From Acinetobacter higginsii (GTDB lineage: Bacteria > Pseudomonadota > Gammaproteobacteria > Pseudomonadales > Moraxellaceae), in the NCBI RefSeq assembly GCF_000369525.1, contig NZ_KB850072.1, forward strand, positions 62,001-126,000: a stretch of 64,000 nucleotides of DNA. Reading direction: 5' to 3'. The notes below the pieces were generated by a model. It searched no databases and had not been told where the DNA came from. It saw nothing but the letters and a program-made list of their open reading frames with translations. This document shows positions 56,958-64,000 of the stretch, piece by piece. A program made the translations under genes and the position numbers. Position 1 is the first letter of the stretch. Each line of letters opens with the position of its first letter.

Positions 56958-58333
56958 GGCAGATCCTCATCAATAGAGGACTCGACTGCAGGAGCTTCTA
57001 ATTCGACTCTGCGAGAACGGATATAGCGCATCATTTCAGGCTGAGCTATTGGGTCCATGCTTGATACATCAATCTCAATAGCGTCCAGTGTTGTTAAATC
57101 TGGTGCATTTTGGATCTGAACCATTAATGATGGTTGTTTAGCTGCTTTCTCGTCTTGAAGTACTTCCAGACGTTTATGCATATACTTGATCAATGGCTCG
57201 CGCTGTTTTGCTGACCAAGAATTTGTGTACCTAACAACAGCATTTACTTCAATTGGAGTTTTAGATTCATCGACACGCTTCATTAGTGTTGATAGAACCT
57301 CCTTGTATTTTTCCTCTTCTTCTTCGATTGGCTTGCGCTCATTGTTTTTTTGCACAGTTTCAACATCTATATTTTGAGCTTTAGCAACTGCGGCGGCGGC
57401 TACTACTTCAATATCAACAGGCGGTTCTTGTGCTGTAAATGAGGTGTATTTTAATTCTAGTTCTTTGGCCAGAATCTCATGCTCAAAACTTTCCAATCCT
57501 GTGCTTGTATTTATACGGCCATGAATTACATCTAGCTGAGCGGGGGAGTGAGCTTCTGTGATTTCACCAATAAAAGCCTCACAAAGTACCGATAATTCAG
57601 GATCTGATTTATCCTTAAATAGCTCATGATCTTCACTTTCAGCTGCAACCTTTTCTTGCGCCAACTGTTCCAGTTTTGCTTGCTTAGCGGCTGTTATTTG
57701 TTCCTGTTGCGCTTCATTAAAACCGTTTCCATCTAAACCATAGCAAGTGGTTTCAACTTCCTCTGCAGTCAAGCACGTACCGATCGCATCAATAACAAGA
57801 TCCTTGTTCGATTCAATCTGGTTGATTTTTTCCTTTTGAGCATCAGCAGTTGTGATATTTTCTTGCGGCTCTTTTTTGCGTTTTATTTTACTAGGCTCTT
57901 TACCAAGACGAGTAACAGTTACATCGTTATTAAACTCACGACCTAACGCTTTTGATATGGCCTTTAATTGAAGCTCAGCATTTTCAGCGTCACGTTGAAC
58001 AAAACCACTATTAATAGATTCAATAAGCGCACTGGTTTTGAAGTTCATGACATAGATTGAAGGGGCATAAGTACAAATAACAAATACATCTTGCCCTTCT
58101 TGATATTCATCAACCGTAAGTGGCTTTGTAAATTTAATACCAGCTAATTCCAACATTTCTAATTGAATGCAAAATTCATAATTAGGTTGGCCAAAAACGG
58201 TCGCAGGCATTTGGTCCAGAGTGCTGAAATCTTTATCTGCATGAAGAACGCCATCACCAGCATAACGGCACAGTACTGTTTTACCCTTTTGAAGGGCAGC
58301 GAAAGCCTCTTGGGCATTTAAAATATTATTCAT
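56954..58333 (-). CDS. Large Glu/Lys-rich prophage protein, 459 residues
   Basis: The N-terminal 140 residues form a compact domain (KGKTVLCRYAGDGVLHAD, VFGQPNYEFCIQLEMLEL). Residues from about 150 are Glu/Lys/Gln-rich and probably helical with several repeats of a QLxxIxxxI type. No known enzyme motif is seen. The position directly after the ERF gene suggests a recombination- or replication-related helper. Unknown. Confidence 0.65.
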   Translation of the reverse strand: MNNILNAQEAFAALQKGKTVLCRYAGDGVLHADKDFSTLDQMPATVFGQPNYEFCIQLEMLELAGIKFTKPLTVDEYQEGQDVFVICTYAPSIYVMNFKTSALIESINSGFVQRDAENAELQLKAISKALGREFNNDVTVTRLGKEPSKIKRKKEPQENITTADAQKEKINQIESNKDLVIDAIGTCLTAEEVETTCYGLDGNGFNEAQQEQITAAKQAKLEQLAQEKVAAESEDHELFKDKSDPELSVLCEAFIGEITEAHSPAQLDVIHGRINTSTGLESFEHEILAKELELKYTSFTAQEPPVDIEVVAAAAVAKAQNIDVETVQKNNERKPIEEEEEKYKEVLSTLMKRVDESKTPIEVNAVVRYTNSWSAKQREPLIKYMHKRLEVLQDEKAAKQPSLMVQIQNAPDLTTLDAIEIDVSSMDPIAQPEMMRYIRSRRVELEAPAVESSIDEDLP

Positions 58334-58342
58334 AGCCGTGTC

Positions 58343-59104
58343 CTAGTGATGTATCTGATTATTTTGTTGATTTTGAACTTGTGAAGGCATTGGTAATTCC
58401 CAGCCTTGTTGGTCGGCACGCGCCTGGCATGCTTTTCTGATACCGGCATAAAAATTAGTGCCGTTAAACGTACTCAATGCCTTTTCTAAAGTTGCAGGAT
58501 TATTTGCCTTGCTGATTGATACCAAGGCATCCTGAAAGCGTTGGCCAAGAGACTTTTGAACAGGCTGATTCTGTTGCTGAGATATGTTTTGGTTTTGCTG
58601 GTAATTCCCACGCTGGTTGTTCTGACCATTCGCACATTGTTGGTTTTGGCCTCTACTTTGCTGGTTATTTTGACCCTGTGATCCAGCTTGTTGTTGGTAC
58701 GCATCCGTATCGGCATCTTGAGTATCATCAATCAGAAATAAGCCATTTAATGCATATTTACGGGCGTATGAGCTTGAAGCACCAAAGGTTTGAGCAACGT
58801 CCATACCTTTCTTATTAATGTCTACGCCAGCATGAGCAGTTACTACAGTTTGTTTTCCATTTGCATCGGTAAACACAGCTTTAGCAGTAAGCACTACTAC
58901 AGATCCAATTTCTTGTACCTCATCAGTAAGGACAAGGGTTGCGTTATGTTGTAGTAAAAATGGTTTCACACCTTCCAAAATGTCCTCAAGGCTGCGGTAA
59001 TGGAAATTACCAAATTTATTGAATTTACTTTTTGGTGCCTTTAATTCCTGTTGAATGGTGCGTAACACATCTAATTCAGCAGATTTTGATTGTTGTTGTG
59101 TCAT
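58343..59104 (-). CDS. ERF-family single-strand annealing protein
   Basis: A 253-residue phage recombinase of the ERF (P22 Erf) superfamily that pairs single strands for recombination. The core KFNKFGNFHYRSLEDILEGVKPFL, the VAQTFGASSSYARKYALNGLF helix and DDTQDAD follow the family order. After it, residues about 137-180 are extremely Gln/Asn-rich, a flexible linker, followed by a C-terminal domain that resembles those of SSB-interacting phage proteins. It sits in the leftward early operon. Confidence 0.85.
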   Translation of the reverse strand: MTQQQSKSAELDVLRTIQQELKAPKSKFNKFGNFHYRSLEDILEGVKPFLLQHNATLVLTDEVQEIGSVVVLTAKAVFTDANGKQTVVTAHAGVDINKKGMDVAQTFGASSSYARKYALNGLFLIDDTQDADTDAYQQQAGSQGQNNQQSRGQNQQCANGQNNQRGNYQQNQNISQQQNQPVQKSLGQRFQDALVSISKANNPATLEKALSTFNGTNFYAGIRKACQARADQQGWELPMPSQVQNQQNNQIHH

Positions 59105-59115
59105 GACAGATCCCC

Positions 59116-59487
59116 TTAATTAGATTGTGCGTTGTGGTATGCAGTACGTTGGTTGGCGCTATAACGTGAAACTTGGCTGTTAAGTGCTTTGCGTTCTATT
59201 GCACGTTGCTTATTTACAGCCTTTTTAAACTCACGCTTAAACCACGTCTTAGATAAATCATCGGTAGTGATCGGGCGTAATTCTCCATCTTGAGAATCAC
59301 GAACACGGATTGAGTACCAATCGAACTTTTGGTCCTGGGCACCGCCAAAGAACTCTTTGTCGAAGTCAGGCGTATAGTTCAATGAAAGCTTGGCCAAGTA
59401 GATTTTTGGACCAAGGCGAACGTTGTAAAAACCATCTTCATCTTTGCAAAGGTACTGGCTAAAAGGGGTGGTGAATTTACTAATCAT
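59116..59487 (-). CDS. Hypothetical prophage protein, 123 residues
   Basis: A basic, beta-rich protein (TPFSQYLCKDEDGFYNVRLGPKIYLAKLSLNY) with a Lys/Arg-rich C-terminal helix, perhaps nucleic-acid-binding. Start at ATG 59487 after GGGGG; a GTG at 59493 overlapping the previous stop is an alternative. Confidence 0.6.
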   Translation of the reverse strand: MISKFTTPFSQYLCKDEDGFYNVRLGPKIYLAKLSLNYTPDFDKEFFGGAQDQKFDWYSIRVRDSQDGELRPITTDDLSKTWFKREFKKAVNKQRAIERKALNSQVSRYSANQRTAYHNAQSN

Positions 59488-59489
59488 GA

Positions 59490-59945
59490 TCACCCCCGTA
59501 CCATTTTATTTTTTTCGATGTGGGCGGTGATGATCGAAATCATGTTTCTAATATCATCAGCATTTGTGAAGTCGCCGTAATTACCATCATTTGGTGTGAA
59601 TATCTGGTCAACAGCCAAGTTGGTGATATGGATTGTTGGTTGTTCTCCGCCAATTGCACCGTTCCATTCTTCAACCAGTTCAAAGTCAAAGCTTGTGTAG
59701 ACACGGAATCCATCAAGGTTTACTACTGCTTGGCCTGTGGTTGCTGATGTGATTTGGACTGCTAAAACGCCGTATGTAGATTGCGTATTTGCATAATTGT
59801 ATGAAGGGGCGATTTCTACTGGCTTGGTAACGAGTGCATACGCACCAGTTAAAACACCTACGCCAAAAGTAGCTGCTGCGCATTTTTTTAACAGACTCTT
59901 GCGAATTGCAAAGCTGCGATTGTGATTTAAAACATTTTGTTCCAT
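59490..59945 (-). CDS. Hypothetical prophage membrane-anchored protein, 151 residues
   Basis: One hydrophobic segment near residues 24-40 (CAAATFGVGVLTGAYALV) after a basic N-terminus, then a polar beta-rich domain (TTGQAVVNLDGFRVYTSFDFELVEEWNG). It is the first gene of the leftward operon, next to a CI-operator-like dyad. The function is unknown. Confidence 0.6.
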   Translation of the reverse strand: MEQNVLNHNRSFAIRKSLLKKCAAATFGVGVLTGAYALVTKPVEIAPSYNYANTQSTYGVLAVQITSATTGQAVVNLDGFRVYTSFDFELVEEWNGAIGGEQPTIHITNLAVDQIFTPNDGNYGDFTNADDIRNMISIITAHIEKNKMVRG

Positions 59946-60053
59946 AATCTACCTCATGTGAGTAAGAGGCCCTGTTCGGTGTGAGAGTTGATCAGGGCTT
60001 TTTGCTATCTATGGAATAAAGCATACTTAACAATATTAATCTTGTAAAGTAGG

Positions 60054-60074
60054 ATTAACAAAATAAATGTTAAC
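60054..60074. promoter_or_regulatory. Prophage operator dyad, left control region
   Basis: ATTAAC, nine bases, GTTAAC. The same TTAAC-N9-GTTAA dyad occurs at 61685. A second half-site CTTAAC lies at 60035. It stands before the leftward operon, so it is probably the CI/Cro site controlling it. The rest of 59946-60246 has no gene I accept. Confidence 0.55.
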
Positions 60075-60101
60075 TGTAATTAATATTGTGTTTTAATAGA
60101 C

Positions 60102-60129
60102 AAAAGAAAACCCACCGTTGGGGTGGGTT
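60102..60129 (-). terminator. Terminator of the CI-side transcript
   Basis: AACCCACC and GGTGGGTT (60109-60116 with 60122-60129) around GTTGG, followed on the minus strand by a T-rich run. Confidence 0.8.
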
Positions 60130-60246
60130 GATAGGAGTTTATTAACATGATTGGTATAACCATAGATGGTCAGAAAATAACTTTAAATAAGCATACACCA
60201 GTTACTGGTAAAAGATTTGCTGCGATAATTTTGGAGCAAGATGAGA

Positions 60247-60510
60247 CTAAAGTTTTGTCCACACATCTAAGCCATCTTGTGAAAGATCACCAAATTGATT
60301 TTCTAAAAGATCATCAAGTTCTCCAAGACGTTTCACATAAATTTCTACATGATCATCGGTCGAATAAACGACAGTCAAAACTTCAAAAATGTAAGCATCA
60401 TCTTCAAGAAGTACTTCAATCCATTCGCCTTTGCGTGGAAGCTTTGAGAAATTAAATTCACCTAAAAGAGGCTTATCTTTTCGACTTAAATCAATTAAAC
60501 CAATTTGCAT
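60247..60510 (-). CDS. Hypothetical prophage protein, 87 residues
   Basis: A small acidic protein (EWIEVLLEDDAYIFEVLTVVYSTDDHVEIYVKRLGEL), beta-rich, which looks like a compact single domain. I take ATG 60510, six bases after GGAG. It is downstream of the repressor gene on the same strand and ends before the terminator at 60102. The function is unknown. Confidence 0.62.
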   Translation of the reverse strand: MQIGLIDLSRKDKPLLGEFNFSKLPRKGEWIEVLLEDDAYIFEVLTVVYSTDDHVEIYVKRLGELDDLLENQFGDLSQDGLDVWTKL

Positions 60511-60590
60511 ATTTCTCTCCACCCGATCATTCTAAGGACTGTGTCGGGTTCACAGATTTATTACTCATCACGCCAAAATTGATGGTCTGT

Positions 60591-60893
60591 TTATACCTTT
60601 GAATATTTTTCTAAAAATTCATCAATCCAGCCCTGTGCCTGCTCCAGATTACTTATATCCGCCAGCTTTAGATTGGTACCTTCAGCTTCATTAAATCCCT
60701 CAATTATGGCCTCAAAAATATTTGCTTCGTTAATAACTTCGCGTGCCATTTCCGCAGCATCATAGCTTTGCTTGGCTTTTTTAAGTGAGGCTATTTGTTT
60801 GTCAATACCATCACCAATTTTGGACAAGGCTGCCTTAAATTCCTGCTTGTTAATAGATAGGGTGGTTTTGGATTTATTTAGTGTTGCGATCAT
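60591..60893 (-). CDS. Hypothetical prophage protein, 100 residues
   Basis: A helical, charged protein (ALSKIGDGIDKQIASLKKAKQSYDAAEMAREVINEANIFEA) that begins nine bases after the repressor gene, so the two are co-transcribed from the repressor promoter and may be expressed in the lysogen. The function is unknown. Confidence 0.62.
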   Translation of the reverse strand: MIATLNKSKTTLSINKQEFKAALSKIGDGIDKQIASLKKAKQSYDAAEMAREVINEANIFEAIIEGFNEAEGTNLKLADISNLEQAQGWIDEFLEKYSKV

Positions 60894-60902
60894 TATATTT
60901 CC

Positions 60903-61655
60903 TCAAATCTCGCCATCATAACTATGAGATACGTATTTCCCAATGATGCTTATATGCTCAAGTTGGTCCACTTCAACTATTTCACGATCATAATCAGGGT
61001 TGTCACTATCAATAATTAAGGCTCCATCAAATCTTTTTGATAAGCGCTTGATTTTTAGCTCATTACCATATCGAATCGCGTAAACTTTCCCACTTTGTAC
61101 TTGATCTAGAGTATTAATTGATTTGTCTAATGTAACAACACTCCCATTTGGAATCTTGGGTTCCATGCTGTCACCATCAATATCAACGGTAATTAAATTT
61201 TTTGGAGAAATACGTTTTTTCTGTACCCATTCCCATAATTGAGCTGTTCCATAGCCTTTAGTTGTTGGTTCAAGCTCAACAACACGGCCATCACCTGCAG
61301 AAAACTTTACATCCACATGTGGGATGATTACGTAGGTGTTTGGGTCTAAATCCTCAGGGGCTTCCCATACCATTACTGGCATATATTGGCTAGGCTTATC
61401 TGGAACAGTGCTATCGACATCATCCAGCATCGATGAGCCAAGCCCATTTAACCACCTATGATTAACACCTAAAAATCTTGCTGCTTTTTCAGCATTGTTT
61501 TGTTCAAGTGTTTGAATGTTCTCCTCAATCCATCCAGAAACAGCCGGTCTACTCACCCCACAAAATTCGGCCAGATGAGCCTTAACGAATCGTTTATTAG
61601 TTGTTGCCTCATAGTGCTTTATAGCTAAAGCAAATCGTTCTTGAAGAGTACTCAT
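60903..61655 (-). CDS. CI-type phage repressor with S24 peptidase domain
   Basis: A 250-residue lysogeny repressor. The helix-turn-helix lies at about 23-45 (VKAHLAEFCGVSRPAVSGWIE). The LexA-like C-terminal domain has the cleavage site A120-G121 (FSAGDGR), catalytic S163 in GDSMEP and the Lys in ELKIKRL (probably K203). It should be cleaved on RecA activation, so SOS would induce the phage. It is divergent from a Cro-like gene, with palindromic operators between. Confidence 0.9.
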   Translation of the reverse strand: MSTLQERFALAIKHYEATTNKRFVKAHLAEFCGVSRPAVSGWIEENIQTLEQNNAEKAARFLGVNHRWLNGLGSSMLDDVDSTVPDKPSQYMPVMVWEAPEDLDPNTYVIIPHVDVKFSAGDGRVVELEPTTKGYGTAQLWEWVQKKRISPKNLITVDIDGDSMEPKIPNGSVVTLDKSINTLDQVQSGKVYAIRYGNELKIKRLSKRFDGALIIDSDNPDYDREIVEVDQLEHISIIGKYVSHSYDGEI

Positions 61656-61684
61656 AGTGTGCCAACCTTACAAAGTAAAGTCAG

Positions 61685-61705
61685 CTTAACAATTTGAAAG
61701 TTAAG
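61685..61705. promoter_or_regulatory. Prophage operator dyad, right control region
   Basis: CTTAAC, nine bases, GTTAAG: a perfect dyad between the divergent repressor and Cro-like genes. Further sites are CTTACAAAGTAAAG (61668-61681) and the GTTAAC pair at 61733-61748. Confidence 0.6.
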
Positions 61706-61771
61706 TGAGCTTGATATTAAAAATAAAGTATGGTTAACTGTGGTTAACATTTTCTTATTTTGAGTCTTGGT

Positions 61772-61963
61772 ATGGAAGTTCTCATTAAAACTTCGGATGC
61801 AATCACTGCTTTTACTGATGCAGCAAATCTCGCTAGAAACCTTGGTGTGTCGAGGGCGGCTGTCAGTCAGTGGGGTGAGTATATTCCAGAAATTTCGGCT
61901 AGAGGGCTTTTGATTCTCAATCCAAGTATCCCACATGTAATCAAAAAGCCATCTACCCCATAA
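61772..61963 (+). CDS. Cro-like regulator, 63 residues
   Basis: A small helix-turn-helix protein with AFTDAANLARNLGVSRAAVSQWGEYIPEISARGLL, the pattern of Cro/YdaS antirepressors, where SRAAVSQWG is the recognition helix. I place the start at ATG 61772; a TTG at 61760 has no ribosome-binding site. It is divergent from the repressor and first in the rightward early operon, so it probably shuts off the repressor promoter. Confidence 0.8.
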   Translation: MEVLIKTSDAITAFTDAANLARNLGVSRAAVSQWGEYIPEISARGLLILNPSIPHVIKKPSTP

Positions 61964-61991
61964 ATATCTATATTTGATTTTGGATAAGCAT

Positions 61992-62300
61992 ATGCAAAAC
62001 GTAAATGCACAAATTAAGCCAGGTGAAAAACTACTTGAACCGATGACCACACGGGTACCAGTTGAAGTTAAACAGCTTGTAGATGATTTGGCGGAAGGTA
62101 ATCGAGCGAAATGGTTGAGAGAGGCCATAGATTTAAAACTACAAATTGATTTAGGCCAATCATCAGTTGAAATGTTCAAAAAGGCAAAGAATACAACGTA
62201 TTCAAATGAATACATGAATGTATTCAAAACAATTATTTCTGTATTCCAGATAAGCAAAAAGCCCGAAGTTGCAATTCGAGCTTTGAGCAGTGTTCACTAA
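61992..62300 (+). CDS. Ribbon-helix-helix-like prophage protein, 102 residues
   Basis: MTTRVPVEVKQLVDDLAEGNRAKWLREAIDLKLQ (residues about 19-52) has the beta-strand then two-helix form of ribbon-helix-helix DNA-binding proteins. The rest is helical. It follows the Cro-like gene by 28 bases, with GGATAAGC before ATG 61992. It could be a CII-like or other early regulator; the target is unknown. Confidence 0.6.
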   Translation: MQNVNAQIKPGEKLLEPMTTRVPVEVKQLVDDLAEGNRAKWLREAIDLKLQIDLGQSSVEMFKKAKNTTYSNEYMNVFKTIISVFQISKKPEVAIRALSSVH

Positions 62301-62317
62301 CCGATGAGTTCAAGAAC

Positions 62318-62641
62318 ATGACCAATATATCAAACAGTAGCATTTCAAACAAGCAACAGATGGCGCAACTAAAACATGCCCAAACAATCCAATCCTGGCA
62401 TGAGCCAGCAATGGAAACTTTAAACAGTTATCTGAATGTAAGAAGGGCCAATTTACGCAAAATCAATCGTGATGAAGCTAATGCTGCAGTAACGCGAGAT
62501 GAGCTTATGGAGGCATTACATCAGCATCACCGTATGAGCTATGGCGATGCCAGTTTGGTTATCACCAGTCTGCATCGTGCTGACAAAATCCTTATGTTCG
62601 GTCGATTCATTCAATTGAAAGACCAGGGCGGTGAATCATGA
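62318..62641 (+). CDS. Hypothetical prophage protein, 107 residues
   Basis: A polar, helical protein (QTIQSWHEPAMETLNSYLNVRRANLRKINRDEANAAVTRDELMEAL) of a type found before replication genes in Acinetobacter prophages. Its stop overlaps the next start by four bases (ATGA). The function is unknown. Confidence 0.65.
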   Translation: MTNISNSSISNKQQMAQLKHAQTIQSWHEPAMETLNSYLNVRRANLRKINRDEANAAVTRDELMEALHQHHRMSYGDASLVITSLHRADKILMFGRFIQLKDQGGES

Positions 62642-63495
62642 TCCATGAATCAGCACTATATGAAATACAGCAAGGTGCATTATTTGTTATTAATCATTCT
62701 GGTGGCAAGGATAGTCAGGCAATGATGATTAAATTATTAGAAATTGTTCCAAAGGAGCAAATTCTAGTAGTTCACGCATCATTAGGCGAAATGGAATGGC
62801 ATGGTGCACTTGAACATGCAAAAAAACAGGCTGATGAGGCTGGTGTCCCTTTTATTGTAGCTTGTGCAATCAAATCATTTCTTGAAATGGTTCTGCATAA
62901 ATTTACTACACGAGTGTATGTACCATCTTGGCCTTCTTCTGCAAACCGTCAATGTACCAGTGATTTAAAACGCGGACCAATTACACGAGAAGTGCGCCGT
63001 TATGCTAAAGCAAATGGATTTACCAGAATTGTTAATTGTATGGGGATGCGTGCGCAAGAATCATTAAAGCGTGCAAAGAAAGCAGTTTGGGAAATCAATA
63101 AGAGTGAACATGGTCGAGCAGGTCGTTCCTGGAATAACTGGTTGCCGATCCATTCATTAAATACCAATGACGTTTTTGAAACGATTGCACAAGCAGGACA
63201 GCAAACACACTGGGCATATACCAAAAATGATCGTTTGAGTTGTGTTTTTTGCATCTTTTCCAGTGAAGGTGATTTGATTCATGGTGCAACCAGTAGACCA
63301 GAACTATACGCCTTGTATTGCAAGATAGAGGAAATAACTGGTTATACCATGCACATGAGCATGGAATCATTGCCGAAAATCACAGGTATACAACCAGATT
63401 ATTCATTGCTAGGAAAGCATGCAGAGCTTTTAGCTCGATTTCTTTATGTCGCTAAAAAACGTAAATATATCCCAGTGCTGGAGGTCGCAGCATGA
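62638..63495 (+). CDS. Phage PAPS-reductase-like/ATP-pyrophosphatase protein
   Basis: A 285-residue protein of the adenine-nucleotide alpha-hydrolase fold. The PP-loop SGGKDS lies at residues 21-26. RQCTSDLKRGPI and LSCVFCIFSS provide a set of Cys residues that could hold an iron-sulphur cluster, as in PAPS reductases and DndC-type proteins. Phage copies are common but their task is not settled; DNA or tRNA modification and sulphur metabolism are proposed. ATGA overlaps on both sides tie it to its neighbours. Confidence 0.8.
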   Translation: MIHESALYEIQQGALFVINHSGGKDSQAMMIKLLEIVPKEQILVVHASLGEMEWHGALEHAKKQADEAGVPFIVACAIKSFLEMVLHKFTTRVYVPSWPSSANRQCTSDLKRGPITREVRRYAKANGFTRIVNCMGMRAQESLKRAKKAVWEINKSEHGRAGRSWNNWLPIHSLNTNDVFETIAQAGQQTHWAYTKNDRLSCVFCIFSSEGDLIHGATSRPELYALYCKIEEITGYTMHMSMESLPKITGIQPDYSLLGKHAELLARFLYVAKKRKYIPVLEVAA

Positions 63496-64000
63496 GTAAA
63501 TACACCCCGAATTCATTTCAAGTAACAAATGCGTTTGTTGATGAGGCAATGAACAAGATCTCAGATCCTGCGGTTAAGATTTATCTAATCATTAACCGAA
63601 AAACGCGCGGTTGGAATAAGGAGGTAGATGAGCTATCTATTTCGCAATTGGAGAAACTCTCAGGCAAAAGTCACCCAACTGTAGTGAAGTGTACAAAGGA
63701 ACTGATTAAAGTTGGATTAGTGAAGTTACATAAGAAATCAGTTTATGGAAATGCCTACTCATTAACCGATAATTATAACGTTGGGACCTTAATTAATTTC
63801 CCTGGTAAAAGTGGCTTATTGGTTCAGGCATTCAGCTTATTTAATGGCCAGCTAGTTAAAACGTTTAACTACCAGAGGCTTGTTCCAAAAAAATCAAACC
63901 GAGGAAGAAAAAGCAAAAAACCACGCTTAAATTTTCCGCATAAATCTAACTTGCTAGTAAAAGCGTTTAACTACCTAGATAACCCTTGCCAGTTAAACCG
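63492..64000 (+). CDS. Phage replication initiation protein, 3'-truncated by window
   Basis: At least 169 residues, open to the window edge. The N-terminal domain (NSFQVTNAFVDEAMNKISDPAVKIYLIINRKTRGWNKE, then LSISQLEKLSGKSHPTVVKCTKELIKVGLVKL) is the winged-helix domain of phage replication O-like proteins. From about residue 120 the protein contains repeated LVK(T/A)FNY motifs encoded by near-identical DNA, like iterons inside lambda gene O. It is last in the visible rightward operon. Confidence 0.75.
   Translation, partial: MSKYTPNSFQVTNAFVDEAMNKISDPAVKIYLIINRKTRGWNKEVDELSISQLEKLSGKSHPTVVKCTKELIKVGLVKLHKKSVYGNAYSLTDNYNVGTLINFPGKSGLLVQAFSLFNGQLVKTFNYQRLVPKKSNRGRKSKKPRLNFPHKSNLLVKAFNYLDNPCQLN
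63851..64000 (+). repeat. Iteron-like repeats inside the replication gene
   Basis: A 23-base unit at 63851-63873 recurs at 63953-63975 with 21 of 23 bases the same. A third copy (GCCAGTTAAACCG) starts at 63988 and is cut by the window. Each unit contains an AGTTAAA-like/TTTAACT dyad. They may form the phage origin. Confidence 0.5.

Noticed and set aside
59969..60003. Plus-strand hairpin GCCCTG...CAGGGC with T-run
   Set aside because: It looks like a terminator, but no plus-strand gene precedes it; it may be part of the leader of the leftward operon, and I could not assign a role.
61652..62257. A 201-residue minus-strand frame opposite the Cro-like and RHH-like genes
   Set aside because: It has no ribosome-binding site, odd composition, and runs against two well-supported short genes and the operator region.

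Overview
The window looks like a chromosomal segment of an Acinetobacter species. It is A+T-rich, and its core genes form a typical Acinetobacter set: GTP-dependent PEP carboxykinase, GlpK/GlpR/GlpD, PgaBCD, an ArgP/LysE locus, YaeQ, and a Bap-like type I-secreted adhesin next to groESL. No rRNA or species marker is present, so I do not name a species.

Layout. (1) 1-16,000 is an accessory island. It starts with a truncated YqaJ-type phage/ICE exonuclease and a gp3-like protein. A heavy-metal module follows: czcCBA with two small His-rich membrane proteins, a HupE/UreJ protein, a membrane-anchor protein, an MFS exporter with a His-rich tail and a YHYH mini-protein. A divergent chrB-chrA chromate operon, a coiled-coil TIR protein, a decayed tyrosine-integrase tail and a tRNA 3'-end-like scar at 15,984-15,998 close the island. 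(2) 16,000-29,600 is core: lysE/argO, an MFS gene, argP, several small hypotheticals, a MarC protein, a thioesterase, a CobW GTPase, yaeQ, an FKBP, and pgaBCD without pgaA beside it. (3) 29,600-32,100 holds a PhoB-box-controlled phoD between two near-identical terminator plus tRNA-Leu(UAA) units, then tRNA-Cys. (4) 32,200-46,300 holds folD, a methyltransferase, a GNAT protein, glpK-glpR-glpD with visible GlpR operators, a TonB receptor, pckG, a lipid kinase and a phosphoesterase. (5) 46,600-52,900 is one 2090-residue repeat adhesin with a structured leader and a terminal aromatic nonapeptide region. (6) 53,000-55,260 is groES-groEL behind a sigma-32 promoter. (7) 55,270-64,000 is the early region of a lambda-like prophage. 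A leftward, translationally coupled recombination operon includes ERF and a 47-aa ORF. A CI-type S24 repressor faces a Cro-like gene. A rightward operon carries a PAPS-reductase-like gene and a replication protein that runs off the window and contains iteron-like repeats.

Main points for follow-up: the stand-alone TIR protein at the island edge; the island scar; phoD between duplicated tRNA-Leu units; the missing pgaA; the mutually exclusive hairpins ahead of the adhesin gene; its aromatic nonapeptide region; and the shared dyad operators and putative iterons of the prophage. I found no CRISPR array and no intact insertion sequence.
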